64,000 nucleotides of DNA from contig CP075494.1 of NCBI GenBank assembly GCA_021613535.1, positions 10,106,001-10,170,000 on the forward strand, given 5' to 3'. Each line of letters opens with the position of its first letter. Position 1 is the stretch's first letter. The notes under the pieces were generated by a model. It was not told the DNA's origin and searched no databases. It saw only the letters and a list, made by a program, of their open reading frames with translations. A program made the translations under genes and the position numbers. Origin of the DNA: Adineta vaga (lineage: Eukaryota; Rotifera). Positions 11,901 to 23,829 of the stretch are shown one piece after another.

Positions 11901-14900
11901 CTCAGTAGAATTACAAATATTTTTCTCATCAGCTGAACGTCGTACTGCGTAAGTAGAAATATAAATAGAAAGTATTTGATCAAATATTTGTTTGTTTCTT
12001 TTTCAATAAAGATTCAACGAAAAAATGTCGAAATATCGAGTTCAAACAAATATTCCTGAAGTGGAAACGAAGTTTGATGTAAGTAATTCCATCAAATTGC
12101 TTTTAAAATACAGTCATAGATTTTTCGTCTTACCTCGAAGCTTACTAACTGTTAATTGTTGTGAATTGTCTGATCTGTAATATACGGCTTGAAATGAATA
12201 TGAATTTCAATTTTAGTTTGTTTTCGATCGTGATCCACATGAACAACGAACAGCACTTGGCCAAGGAACTTATGGAAAAGTTTATGTTGCACACGATCGT
12301 TTTACATGGAAAAAATTTGCAGTTAAAGAAATTCCAATGCGTAATCCAGTATATACTGATGTGCTCGAAAATGAAATCAAAATCTTATCAACACTTAGTC
12401 ATAAGAATAGTTCGTTGTGTTACTTTGAATTTTCAAAGAAAAATTAATGAATATGATATTTTTTATTTAGTTGTAACATACTATGGTTCGGCAATTGATC
12501 GTTCAAAAAAACAACCGGTTTTTCAAATTATTATGGAATATGTCGATGGGTTAGTTCACTGGCAATAAAATGAGGAGAAAAATTAACTTGAATTTTTTCA
12601 ATCTTCTAGAGGTAGTCTGTCGCAACATCTTTCAAAATTTGGACAATTTCACGAAACTGTTATCAGAAATTATACAAGACAACTGTTGGAAGGTTTACAA
12701 TATCTTCATGAAAATCACATTTTACATCGAGATATAAAATCAGCAAATATTCTTGTTAATTCAAGAGGGTAAAATATATGTTTTACGTTGTTTTCATTTT
12801 AATTGACGTCTATTGTTCAATCTGATAGAGAAATCAAAATCGCCGATTTTGGTACATCGAAACGTCTTGCTGGACTTCAACTTTGTACAGAAGATAGTGT
12901 TGGTAAGACATAATCTATTTAAAAATATATACAGTGACAAAAAAAAAGTTTATTATTATTAGGTACACTTCAATATATGAGTCCGGATGTCGTGCTTGTA
13001 CCACCAATGGGTTATGGACCTGAAGTATGAGATTTAAATTAGTTGAATAACATTTTATTTTTCTCTATATTTAGGTTGATATTTGGAGTGTAGGATGTAC
13101 AGTGATTGAAATGGCTACTGGTAAAATGCCATTTCATAAGGGTAAGACGAATAAATCATCGATCGTTCATATTTTGTTTTCATTTATTTAGTGCTCAATA
13201 CGGGTGCATTGTTACTTAAACTTGGTAGTGAAAGGCAACCACCAGATATTCCACCAGAATTATCTGATATGATAAAAGATTTTCTTTCAAAGTTAGTATA
13301 ATCTAAGATTTCTTCCTCCATTGAATTGTACTCTTCTAGATGTTTTGAACCAAATGATAAACGACCATCAGCAAAAGATCTATTAAATCATCCATTCTTC
13401 AAGTAAGTTATATTAACATACTGAACAAGCGAACTAAAGAAAAACAAATAGAAACAAAATTGATTATATTCCTAGAAAGTGTTATTTTCGAATATGAATA
13501 TGAATTTTCTCGATTTAGATTAAGACCTGTATTACCACGAGATAATTCTGGAAGTAAGTTTGAAGATTTTGTCACAAGAACTGAATTCTGATATGGATGA
13601 TTTTTTTGTCTAGAAAATGGCGGAGAAAAAGGACATGATAGGTACGAATTCTTCAATTATTGATTAAGAATGAAATGGTTTTATTCAATTTTTAGTGGTT
13701 TACATGTATCTGATTATTCTTTGCCATATCATCGAAGTTTCAGTGAAGAAGCTGGTGTACTTGAGTATGTTATTCGAAAATTTAATATTATAATTCGAGA
13801 CTATTTATTTTTAATAGACCAGCTAAAAGTCTTGAACCTCAAATTTCAATTGATGATCGTCGTCGATCTGAATTAATGAATATTCTACGTGATAATGATA
13901 GTCGAGAAGATGTAAGAAATATTCTATCATGATCGGTAGAAGTTGACAAACGAATTTCTTTTAGCTTCTTGGTCAATGGATGGATTTAATTGATGAGAAG
14001 AACGAAACAGAAGTTTTAACTATTGTAAATATTCTCTTCGTTTATATCTATCTTGTTCGATATCAATATTTTGTATGTATTTAGGATAGACTTCGAATAT
14101 TATTGTCGGGTATTTGCGAATATTTAGAAGATTTAAATGAACATTCATTACAACTTGCACTCGGTAGACAACGCAAAATTTTGTTTTTTTAATATAATGA
14201 CGAAAGTCTATTTCTTCTTTGTAGAACAAATCTGTGATAATTCAAAATTGGATAGTGATTCAAGAACTGATCTCGAACGTTCATTTTATCTTTTTATTAA
14301 AGCGGTAAGTTCTTTTTCGAAGATAAAAATAAATTTAGAAGAAGCATAGTAATCATATTGTTGATATGAATTTATTCTATTTAGACTAATACTGTTCTTT
14401 CATCGAAAAATGGTCTCCCTCCTCATGTTTTATTTGCTCTCGATAATGTTATTCGTCGTGTTGCTGAATTTCTCGTCGGCTTTATTCGACCAGGTAATCA
14501 ATAATATATTCTGCTAAAACAAATACATGATTTTCTTTCTTTGGAAAAAATAGATTTTGTTCCTGCAATTAGTACTATCACACCTATGACACCCAATGAT
14601 TCGTCGTCAATGAGTTCAACGAATGTTCGATCACCATTATTTTCAGGTATTAATGAAGGAAATAGTGAAGAAGTTACCCGATTACATCAGCAATATCTCA
14701 AACTTGTTCAAACAAATCGAGAGTAAGAGAATAAAGAATTATTCTTTTCGAAAAAAAAACTCTCTGTCTTCTCTTTTTTAAAGTCAACTCAATCAATTGA
14801 TCAACATTGAAAATAATAATAACGTTAAACTAACTCAATTATTAAGCAATCACCAAGATGCCAATTCATCAAGGTAAATTCTTTCGTTCGTATTTCATAT

Positions 14901-15545
14901 ATCAGAGAAGAAAAAGTGACTCATTCAAATGTTTAATTTCTTTGTTAATCTTCTTCTTCTACACATACTTCCGTAGTTCTTCAATATTTCGACGTATATT
15001 TGATATCATATTCCGTACAATCAGGTTAGCTATTTTATATGTAAATATATCTAGAGTAATGCACGATTTTGAATGCATCTTTCTTGTTGATCTTTGCTTT
15101 AACAGATTCTCTACTGCGTTTTTTGTTCTTATCTAATTAACTAATGATAAATGATTATTTATTTTTTGATTTTAGTAAAACAGTTGGATTATTTCTACCA
15201 ACAGAAATATCACCAGGAAATGAAAATACGGTAAATAATACTTTAACTTTAAGTATCGAATCATGCATCAGATATGTTTTTTTTCTTCTTTCTAAAGAAC
15301 ATAGAATCATCGACTGTACCAATTCCAGAAGAACAAAAGTTATCAACTCATTTAACACCTATGGCAGCAATATCTAGACAAACAACGTAATTTTCATTTT
15401 TGTTTTTCGAACTGTAAAGAATTGCCTTAATTTTAGACGAGCACGGACATTTGTTACTATTGAACAAGAACACGATCAATTGATCAAATCTCTTCTTGAC
15501 AATCGAGCTCGATTTAATCAACTATTGAATTCTTCGAATATTTGA
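8908..15545 (+). CDS. ASK1-family MAP kinase kinase kinase (MAP3K5/6/15 type)
   Basis: Stress-activated MAP3K that phosphorylates MKKs upstream of JNK and p38. Many short introns. The N-terminal regulatory region (8908-12060) has VVLLTDSD at the start, a helical TPR-like part and [24 protein letters not shown], which matches the ASK central regulatory region. The kinase domain (about 12210-13405) shows [12 protein letters not shown] (Gly loop), FAVKEIP (VAIK Lys), [48 protein letters not shown] and [29 protein letters not shown] and CTEDSVGTLQYM are ASK signatures. A Ser/Pro-rich tail and a coiled-coil-like stretch ([20 protein letters not shown]) follow. ATG 8908 lies 10 nt after an acceptor-like TTTCTTTCAG. 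One intron (about 10407-11149) is roughly ten times longer than the others. TGA is at 15543-15545. Confidence 0.92.
10410..11138. other. Unusually long intron inside the MAP3K gene
   Basis: Flanked by exon codons ...YRI and IQLNALLG, with a GTAAGT donor and a CTCCTTTTTAG acceptor. Most other introns in the window are about 50-70 nt. On the minus strand 10440-10700 is open and encodes an N-glycosylation sequon followed by a hydrophobic stretch ([20 protein letters not shown]), a possible remnant of a membrane-protein gene. There is no start, splice partner or downstream continuation, so it is not called as a gene. Confidence 0.45.
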
Positions 15546-16205
15546 CAACACATATCAGTGACTTATCGTCATCTTCTTCTTTCGTAGCATTAGTAGATTC
15601 ATACTCATAATTATTATTTTTTCCTATTCGATTCATTTGTTCTATTTTTTCAAATCGAATTATTCTTTCTTGTTTGTGTAAGATCAAACTCTGACTTTAT
15701 TTTCATGTTAATAATCTGGCAAACTCTTTTGTGCTATGGTTCACAATTGTTTCTTTTTTCTATTCACATTTTATTACTATTATTTTCTCTCAATTCTCAT
15801 CTGTGCGTATGTGTGTGAATCTTGTATAATCAGTTGTTCTTGGCGATTAATAACATTCAGTTAAAAAGTTCACTAGAATATTCGATAACATAGATGTTTA
15901 TCCTAATTTTTGAATAATAACAAATATGTTTTTCTGAAACGGAATAGTTTGGCAAGGTTCATCTTAGAAGTGAATGTTTATGATAAATGTTTTATTTTAT
16001 TTGAAAATGATCATAAATGTCCAAAGAGATCAAATAGCATAAAACACGATGCAATAAAAAGAAAAACAAAACAAAACCAACCAAGACATAATGTTTAATC
16101 ATCTCTATTAACCTAATCGAATAACAAGAGAAAGAACAACAAAAACGAAGAAGAAGAAGAAGAAGAAAGTATGTTTCATCCGGATATTCAAATCATTTTG
16201 TATAA
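15546..16205. other. 3' flanks of convergent MAP3K and RPN1 genes
   Basis: AT-rich untranslated and intergenic DNA with a GAA-repeat patch (about 16148-16167) near the RPN1 end. No gene is supported. Confidence 0.5.
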
Positions 16206-18279
16206 TCAATAGTGATTTAAAATCGACGTTATACGTGTATTAATGTCACGAAATTTATTGCGTATTAATTTTTCTTGTTCTAAATAAACGTCTTTTTGTA
16301 TTTTACCATTAACAAGCTTTTCAGCATGACCACTTAATGCTAATTGAACTTCACGTTGTTGTGCATCAAGTCTTTGTAATTCGTTAATCTACAAGTAAAA
16401 GAAATTCTCTTCATCATTCTAGAGAAAAAGAGATGTTCAATAGCAAACCTTTTCAGCTGCATCAGCGCTATCCATACGAAGTTTAGTTTGTAATTGTGTT
16501 AAATCTTGTTGAAGAGTTTTTAAATCATTTTCGATTTTTTTTCTTTGTTCATTATAATCTTTAAGAATTTTATTTGTTTTATATGAATTCAATGCGTCTT
16601 CTAATTTTTGATAAAAACCTGTTCGTTTGATATTATTATCCGTAATTTGGTCCCAAATAGCTTTAATACGAAGACGTGTTTCATTACTTTCATTATGTGT
16701 AATCGAAAAATTCAAGCGAACTAATATAATAACCAGACAAAATAAACCAAATAATGGAATAACAATTAACATTGGTTCATGTAATAACATAATCTTATCA
16801 AATGTATAATGAATTTCAAAATCTTGAATATGTTGAAATAACATATTACGTTTGGTAAGAACAACAACTGGACGACCAACTGTATCCAAATATGTATAAT
16901 GTTTTTCATCCGATAAACGTTGAACATCATAAGGTGGAGGATAGAATTCAATATTACGAGCATGTTCAGGAAGAACAATTTTTACAGTTACTTGTTCAAG
17001 TAATTGTTCATCATAAACATGATCAATCAAACGCATTTTTAAAACATATTGATTTCCTCTATAAACACAAGTTTAATGAAATATTGAAATTTAGTTTCTT
17101 CGAATCTTACTTGTTATAAAGATATTGATACGATGGAACATTATAACCAAGAATATAATGAGTTTTCCAACCGCCATATAATGGAAAACGTGGACGAATT
17201 TCCACTTCAACTTGATCTTGCATTTCACGAACATGACTAGTTGAAACATTACCAATTTCATCACGATAGTAAATATCACGTGCCGATGCTGGTAAAGATG
17301 TCTAAATAAATCAGAAGCATAAACTATTTCGAATGAATATTCTTGCTCTTACTTTGAATGTTTTCACAGCGGAAAAACTATCTTGTCGTCGTTGAAAATC
17401 GAGACGTGAAAAAGATCCTTTTAATTTTGCTCCACTATGATAGATATCAATTGTTTCTTCAACAGCAATATTTCCCCAATGTGATATTTCAATCCAACGT
17501 TTTAAATTACTAACAGTTAAAAATGGATTATTATTTTCAAAATGTAATGATAACTCATTGCTTGTTGATGCAGCGATATTTTCATATGGACCATAGGTGA
17601 TGGTTTGTTCACTTTTAACAACAGGTTTTGGTGTTTGACTGTAGGATTCCGCACGATCTGTTGGTAATGTAACGACAGTTTTTTGTGTTGTAGTTGGATA
17701 ACGTGAATAATAATAAGTATTTGTTTTATAAAGCACTAATTGTTTTTCGCCTTGTGTAATTTCAGCTGGATACATACGAAGAGCATTGGCATAAACGACT
17801 TCAATTTCGAGTGTAATTGTTTGACCAGCACGGAGGTCATTAGGTAATTCAATACGATAGATTGTTCCTCTAGAAATAGAGAAGATTAAGAACCGATGAC
17901 AAGGGTTATTCGATTGAAATTTACTTTGTTTTATCAGCAGGTTGCTTTTTTATTGCTAAACTAGCTTGGTCATCATTATTTTTACCTTTAACCTAGATTG
18001 AAATCTTAAATGAAATTCTTTTCTCAAAAAAAAAGCAAAAAAACTTACAACAGCTCCAACAAAAGCAACATTATTTCCTTGTTGTGGTTCAACTAAATAA
18101 TCATAATTGCGTGTTGCTTTCGTTCCTCGATTTTCAATTGTTACACTTATTGTTTCTTTTGGTAAATGTGAAACGAGATCAAGAGTTCGGTCAACATTAG
18201 TATTAACTAAATTATCTTGATCTTGTCCAACAACAAAACCAATTGTTAGAAATAGATAAATGAATGAAAATCGTATCAT
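16206..18279 (-). CDS. RPN1: Ribophorin I, oligosaccharyltransferase complex subunit
   Basis: Subunit of the ER oligosaccharyltransferase that N-glycosylates nascent proteins. Six exons: about 18049-18279, 17926-17993, 17311-17872, 17110-17300, 16447-17058 and 16206-16388. Features in order: signal peptide ([18 protein letters not shown]), a beta-rich lumenal domain with [52 protein letters not shown] (split by no intron), [21 protein letters not shown] and [18 protein letters not shown], then one TM ([19 protein letters not shown]) and a cytosolic coiled-coil tail ([17 protein letters not shown]). The NISTS-like segment and the GGWKT block are typical of ribophorin I. An acceptor-like CGCTTTTTAG touches the start codon at 18279. 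Stop TGA at 16206-16208. Confidence 0.94.
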
Positions 18280-18717
18280 CTAAAAAGCGAAAAAAAGATC
18301 TTCTTTTTCTTTCAATAGATTGGTAAAATTCAATTTAACTAGTAATCCTCTGTCTGTCTACATGTATGTGGTGTGGTGGCGAGTACGAGTAAATGGTGAC
18401 AGCGCGTCGGAAGAGGGAAAGTGGTACTGTTGGACCAATAAGAAATAACTTCGTAACCTCGTTTTATCGTATTATTTAAATAAAATTTAATCTTAATTAT
18501 TAAAGATAATCATTAATGATTTTATACTATACAGATATGGAATTATTGAGAACATACAAAGTGCATAAGTGCATAAAGAATGTCCAAATGCATTGCAATA
18601 TCGCTAGATGATCAATTCATAAGGAAAGGAAAGGAAAGGAAAGGAGTTTTATAAATATAGCTTTTTGTTATTTTATTCAAATAAAGTAAAATAAATTATC
18701 ATCTGTAGCTGCTGTAT
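18280..18717. other. Intergenic with GGAAA microsatellite
   Basis: Upstream of RPN1 and downstream of the two-TM gene. Contains (AAGG A)n at about 18620-18643 and a G-rich patch at 18365-18430. No gene seen. Confidence 0.5.
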
Positions 18718-19227
18718 TCATGATGAGTTACGATTATCATTTGTAATAAATGATGTTGATTCATAATTTTTATGCATAGTATCACTTGTTTGTCGATATT
18801 TTGGTAAAACAGTAAACGAATTTGGTGCTGTAATCATTTCACTCGATGTATTTTCTACAGCTTCAAAATTCGATGATGATAGAGTCATTGGTACCGTTTG
18901 ACTTCGTGATAGATATATAGTTCTTGACTTATTGGGTACTATCGAATTATCTTCAAGAATTTCATTTGTTTGAGATGTTCTTGATGGTACTTGCATTTCT
19001 AATAGATTTGTTAAATTTTGTTCCTGTCGTTCTTGACATGTTTCAATGATTTGTAAAATAATAATTACTAAAATTGTTCCCATATAAAATACAAATATAC
19101 TTATTGCAATATAAACTAATGAGAAATGTTCAGGATGATTTTCAGCTTCAGTCACACAAAAAACAGCAACACCAGCAAGAATAAGATTAAACAATCCAAT
19201 ACCATAAACTAATTGTTGTGCAAGCAT
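18718..19227 (-). CDS. Two-TM membrane protein, family not recognised
   Basis: Intronless ORF of 169 residues. Residues 1-28 form one hydrophobic segment (YGIGLFNLILAGVAVFCV), a short loop with acidic and His residues follows, and a second segment (YIAISIFVFYMGTILVIIILQII) sits at about 38-62. The remaining 105 residues are Ser/Thr/Asn-rich, probably disordered and cytosolic, with ETCQERQEQNLTNLLEMQ right after the second TM. No catalytic motif is visible. ATG at 19227 is the only plausible start. The layout (two TMs then a long polar tail) resembles small tetraspan or accessory proteins only loosely, so no function is assigned. Coding status is inferred from length and the amphipathic layout. 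Confidence 0.6.
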   Translation of the reverse strand: MLAQQLVYGIGLFNLILAGVAVFCVTEAENHPEHFSLVYIAISIFVFYMGTILVIIILQIIETCQERQEQNLTNLLEMQVPSRTSQTNEILEDNSIVPNKSRTIYLSRSQTVPMTLSSSNFEAVENTSSEMITAPNSFTVLPKYRQTSDTMHKNYESTSFITNDNRNSS

Positions 19228-20263
19228 TCCTTCTCCTTATCTAATAGGATACGCTAAGAATAAGTCTTTGTCATTTGGAAAAGATAGTTTTTATATTCAT
19301 ATTAGTTGATATATGAGCTGATGAAAGTTCGTAACAGATGTTCTTCAGCCATGGTCGGTCGTTTTCTTTCTATCTTTCTTTCTTTTTCGTTCTAGCTATC
19401 TTATGAACATGTCAACTATTCATTAGATATGAAATATTCATATCTTTCCAGAGAATTTACAGATTATTGTTTACTCATGATTAAATCATTCAATAATCGA
19501 TCTTTATTCGAAAAAAAACAACGTTACTATCAAACTATTGATTTGCTATTAAAGAAAGAAAAACAGATGCGTTCGTTCCGAATTGTTAAAATCTATTCAT
19601 ACAGCGACTTGGCCTCAAGAAGTTCTACATGTCTATTCTAGTCGATAGAAATTTGATCTTTTCTTTTCTTTATCATTATTGATGGTTCGATTCACATAGA
19701 TGCATTTATGTAATACGTTGAATTTACGGTATTCGAGTGTATTTACTAAAAGTTGTTCGGAAAAATGACGTGACATTTGATGAGATCATTGCTACTAAAT
19801 TTCGTAGAAAAAGAAGTAGAAGAAATAAAGAGCATTTCTTTCTTTATTATTCTAAGAAAGATTCAATAGTAATATTGATGATAAATATCATTCGCGCTTC
19901 TTTAATTACATTGCACTTCTTATTATAACTTCAATAAAGCATCCAGACACCCTCAAAAATAGAATGCAATGCACATGTGTGTGTGTGTGTTCGATGCCAA
20001 TTATCAACTCATCATATCTTTGTACAATATACACACATACAAAAAAGTATTCCTCCAGAAAAAGAACACTAAATTGCTTAATAGAAGCGCAAGGTTTAGT
20101 TGTAATTGACACCAATCATTCTATATATACAAACACAATTACATTCGAAACTAAAACAAGAGAATCATAGATCAAATTAGAACGACGACGACGACGAGCA
20201 CTATCCTATTATTAGTGTTTACATCACATTTTTATTGTTAGAAGAAGAAAAAGAATCGATGAA
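19228..20263. other. Intergenic, no supported gene
   Basis: Holds a GT-repeat (about 19977-19991) and several short frames of 60-70 codons on both strands with no recognisable domain or splice context. Likely the shared promoter region of the two-TM gene (minus) and the GPCR gene (plus). Confidence 0.45.
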
Positions 20264-23200
20264 ATGAAGTTCCGGCAATTAACTTTGATGATTAACATAC
20301 TATTTAGTATGATATATGATACAAAACAAAAGTCCATCAGACAGGTAAAATACCATCGAATTCTTATTGTTATTCAAATTTGACAAGGATACAAATGTCT
20401 TTACAACTACAAACGAAGAAAAGAAAAGAAAAGAAAAGAATATACGACTATAATCATAACATTCGACAGATTAAAGTCAGCTGCTTATCTCTCTGTCCTT
20501 TTCTTTTCCAAGACAATTTATAGAAACAAATGATTTTTCAAGGTTAACATTATTATCTCATATATATTTGAATTATATTAAGATTGAAACAACAAGTGAA
20601 TCGATTATAATTTCATCGACTTTCCAAGATAAAATGCAGGTAGAAATCATGGAAGAATCTTCTTTCACCTGACTTGAGTTTTCTAATTTTAGAAATATAT
20701 TCAAGCCGCTAAATCAAAACTTGATGTATGTATATATTAACATTCTTTACATGAGATATATCAGAAACATGTAATAGATTATTAAATAAACTTTTTGTTA
20801 ATTGAGAATGTTCTACTCGTCAGAAATAATAACGAAACGAGGTATCTTTTTCCCGTTTATTCATGTATAACTCATTAGGAGATGACATATGTGGAAAAAA
20901 AACAGCAGAAGATTGTCGCAGAGATAGACTAATGGTTAAACAGCTGCATTACAGTTTTCTTTTCTTCAGTCTTGTCTTATTAGGAAGAAACACATTATTG
21001 GTATGTGTATGTTTTTCGAGACTTAATCAAGATAGAGAAAATGATATCATCTTGGTTGATTTTTGTTCTTCTTCGTTTTGAAGATGTAAGTAAATTAGAA
21101 CAGACTAATTTAGATGAACTATATCGAATCAAAATCATCGATTCTTTTACTTAGCGGCCTCTTGATTAGAATATTTAGTAGGTTGATCTGTTATCCAGTT
21201 AATATTAGTTCTTTGTTTTTCCTCCAAGAAAAAAGAAACAATCTTCTTCGTCTCGTCTCGTCTTATATTATTTTTAGGCGATGAAATCAGGAAATATGAC
21301 TAGTAATAGTACATTTCCAAATAAAGTAAGTTTGAATTGACGAGATAATTATGAATATTAACAAATGAATATATTCCGTATTAGAATGTGAATACACCGC
21401 CGAATAAACTTTTCCGTGAATATTTACGTTGTCGTCAATTAAGTTCTCTCAATAGTTTACCTTGTAAGTCATTCGATACATATTTCATATGCATTGATTG
21501 ATGTTTTCATTTCATAGCTCCATATGCATGTCCATATGATTATGAAGATGATATTCGTGTTTGTTGGAGAGCGACAATGAATGGGACAATAGCAAGAAGT
21601 AACATTGAATATGATCATGGACAAAATAATTTTTACGATGGTGTTCGTTATGGAATTGAAAATTGTTTGATATTATATCTTTTACTGAACAGTTGAGAAA
21701 GATTTTTCTGTTATTTAGGTACTTTAGAACGTCTATGTTTGAGTAATGGTACATGGGATATGACTTTATCACCAGATATTCAATGTAAAACTTGTATTGG
21801 TGATGGTCGCCCAGTGAAAGTATATAATTTCAATTGAACTACTTTTCAATCAATTGTTTTTGTTATTGTTTAATTTTAGTTTAATTCAATTAGTATTATG
21901 ATAGAGACAATGAGTTTAAGTTTATCCCTTCTATCATTAACCATTGCTGTGTTATGCATGATGAATGTCAAGTATGTTTCATATTTTTATGTAAAAGTAT
22001 TTCGCTTAAAACTTTCTGACTTGAATCAACGTCCTCCTCATCAATTCTTTCAACAACCTAAATATCATTTTATTGTTATACCTCGTCATACACCGCTTCT
22101 ATGCAAATATTTCCTCTTATTTAGACGACTGCATTTACCCCGTAACCTGCTTCATATGCATCTTTTCGTTGCGTTTATTTTTCGTTCAATTGTCAAAATC
22201 GTTTTTATTCATTTAATTGTTGGTGGATATACACGTTCAATGATATCATATACACAAGATAAATGTGGAAATATTGAAATTTTATCGAAATCATCGAGTT
22301 TATTTCATGTAAGTATTCGATGATGGTTGAGAAAAGATTTGACGACATTTCTTTAGATTAATGGTTGTCGTGTATTATCTTCTTTATTTTGGTATACCGA
22401 TGCTGTTTCTCAAACATTTATATTTTGTGAAGCCATGTTTTTATTTACTGCTTTAACTAGTCATTTATTTCGTGATCGTGGATGTTTACCATTTGTTCTT
22501 TGGGGTTGGTTAAGTCCATTAGTTTGGTTAGCAATGTGGATTGCTTCACATTTATTAACAGATCGAGTAAAAGAACGTTCAACATGTTGGTTAGAAGCAG
22601 ATAATACAACATATTTTTATTATTTTTTCTATGTACCATATGCTTTTTATTTACTTGTTAATTTCGGAATATTTCTCTATCTTGTTCGATTACTCTATTC
22701 AAAATATCAATCAAATAATATTCAAACTAATCGAACAGGAAATCGGTACATATAACAAGTAGTTTTAGTTCTAATCTTCTATTGTTTTCTCTCATTTAGA
22801 CATTTAATTAAATCAATCTTAATCTTAATTCCTTTATTTGGTCTACATTCATTATTTGTTATTTGGGTTTTTTATCATAAAAATCAAGGACATACGATTT
22901 GGTATTATATGACTGTTATTTTCAAAGCAGTTTTCGGTGATTTACAGGTAAAGTAACGAATCACTTACGTTTATCCTTTTTTCACGATATTTTTCAGGGT
23001 TTTTTTACATCATTAATCTATTTTTATTTCAATACGGAAATTCGCTATGAAGTTCTTCGACAAGTTCAACGAACCATCCTCAATAATGATCCAATTCAAC
23101 GAAGTTCAACAGGTGAAACGTTATCAACAAGATTATCAACATTTCGTCGATCAATTAATCGACATCGTCAGTCATCATTACAAACTCGTCAACAAGAACG

Positions 23201-23663
23201 ACGACGGACAACGAAACCATCACATAATATATGGAAAAAGAAATCTCTTACATTTCTTTGTCCTTGTTTTCATCGAAATTTTCCAACGAAAAAAATCATT
23301 TCTGAACAAGCTCCTTTACATCAACAACAAACAATGGAACCCAATCATTTAAATGATACATTACCAGCTGTTGTACCTGATTTAATAATCGATGATGATT
23401 TAGGAGGACTTTCCTCTCCATTAGTTCGTATTAAAAATAACATTGAAAATGATTATATGACATGTGATACAATGTTAATGAAAAATGATCATGAATTATC
23501 AACTGATGAAAATGAAGTTACTATTCATCGCACATCAGTTTCAATTGAAACAAAAAGCAATATTCAACTGAATACATTACAACGAATGCGATCAAATAGT
23601 GAAGGAAATTTAGATAAGAATTCATCATTAAAATCTTCTTCTGATAACAAGTCATTAAAATGA
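20264..23663 (+). CDS. Secretin-family (class B1) neuropeptide GPCR
   Basis: Peptide-hormone receptor of the plasma membrane. The extracellular part (exons between 21280 and 21825) carries a hormone-receptor domain: LRCRQL, PYACPYDYEDDIRVCWRA, then GTLERLCLSNGTWDM and IQCKTC, with the C/CW/C..G.W pattern of that domain. Seven TMs follow: TM1 ETMSLSLSLLSLTIAVLCM, RNLLHMHLFVAFIFRSIVK (TM2), NGCRVLSSLFW..FIFCEAMFLFTALT (TM3), LWGWLSPLVWLAMWI (TM4), CWLEADNTTYFYYFFY (ECL2/TM5), LILIPLFGLHSLFVIW (TM6) and GDLQGFFTSLIYFYFNTEIRYEVLR (TM7/H8). A long Ser-rich cytosolic tail ends at TGA 23661-23663. The 5' exons are uncertain: ATG 20264 opens a weak signal-like segment, and exons at 20584-20638 and 20692-20724 are plausible. 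The ligand class (PTH-, PDF-, CRH- or calcitonin-like) cannot be settled by eye. Confidence 0.87.
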
Positions 23664-23829
23664 ACACACAAGCAGTGTTTTTTATTATTATGATATTTGT
23701 ACAGTACAAGTTTCTTTTTTAACATTCCTCTATTGTTTTTTTTTATGATTGACAAAACGAAAAGTCGGAAAGATAGAGAATAAAAGTTTTTTTTTCTTTA
23801 AACCAAAACAGAATGATCTTCTGACGAAA

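Noticed and set aside
19429-20170. Several 60-70-codon ORFs on both strands
   Set aside because: No splice partners, domains or start context. They include a GT microsatellite and are treated as intergenic.
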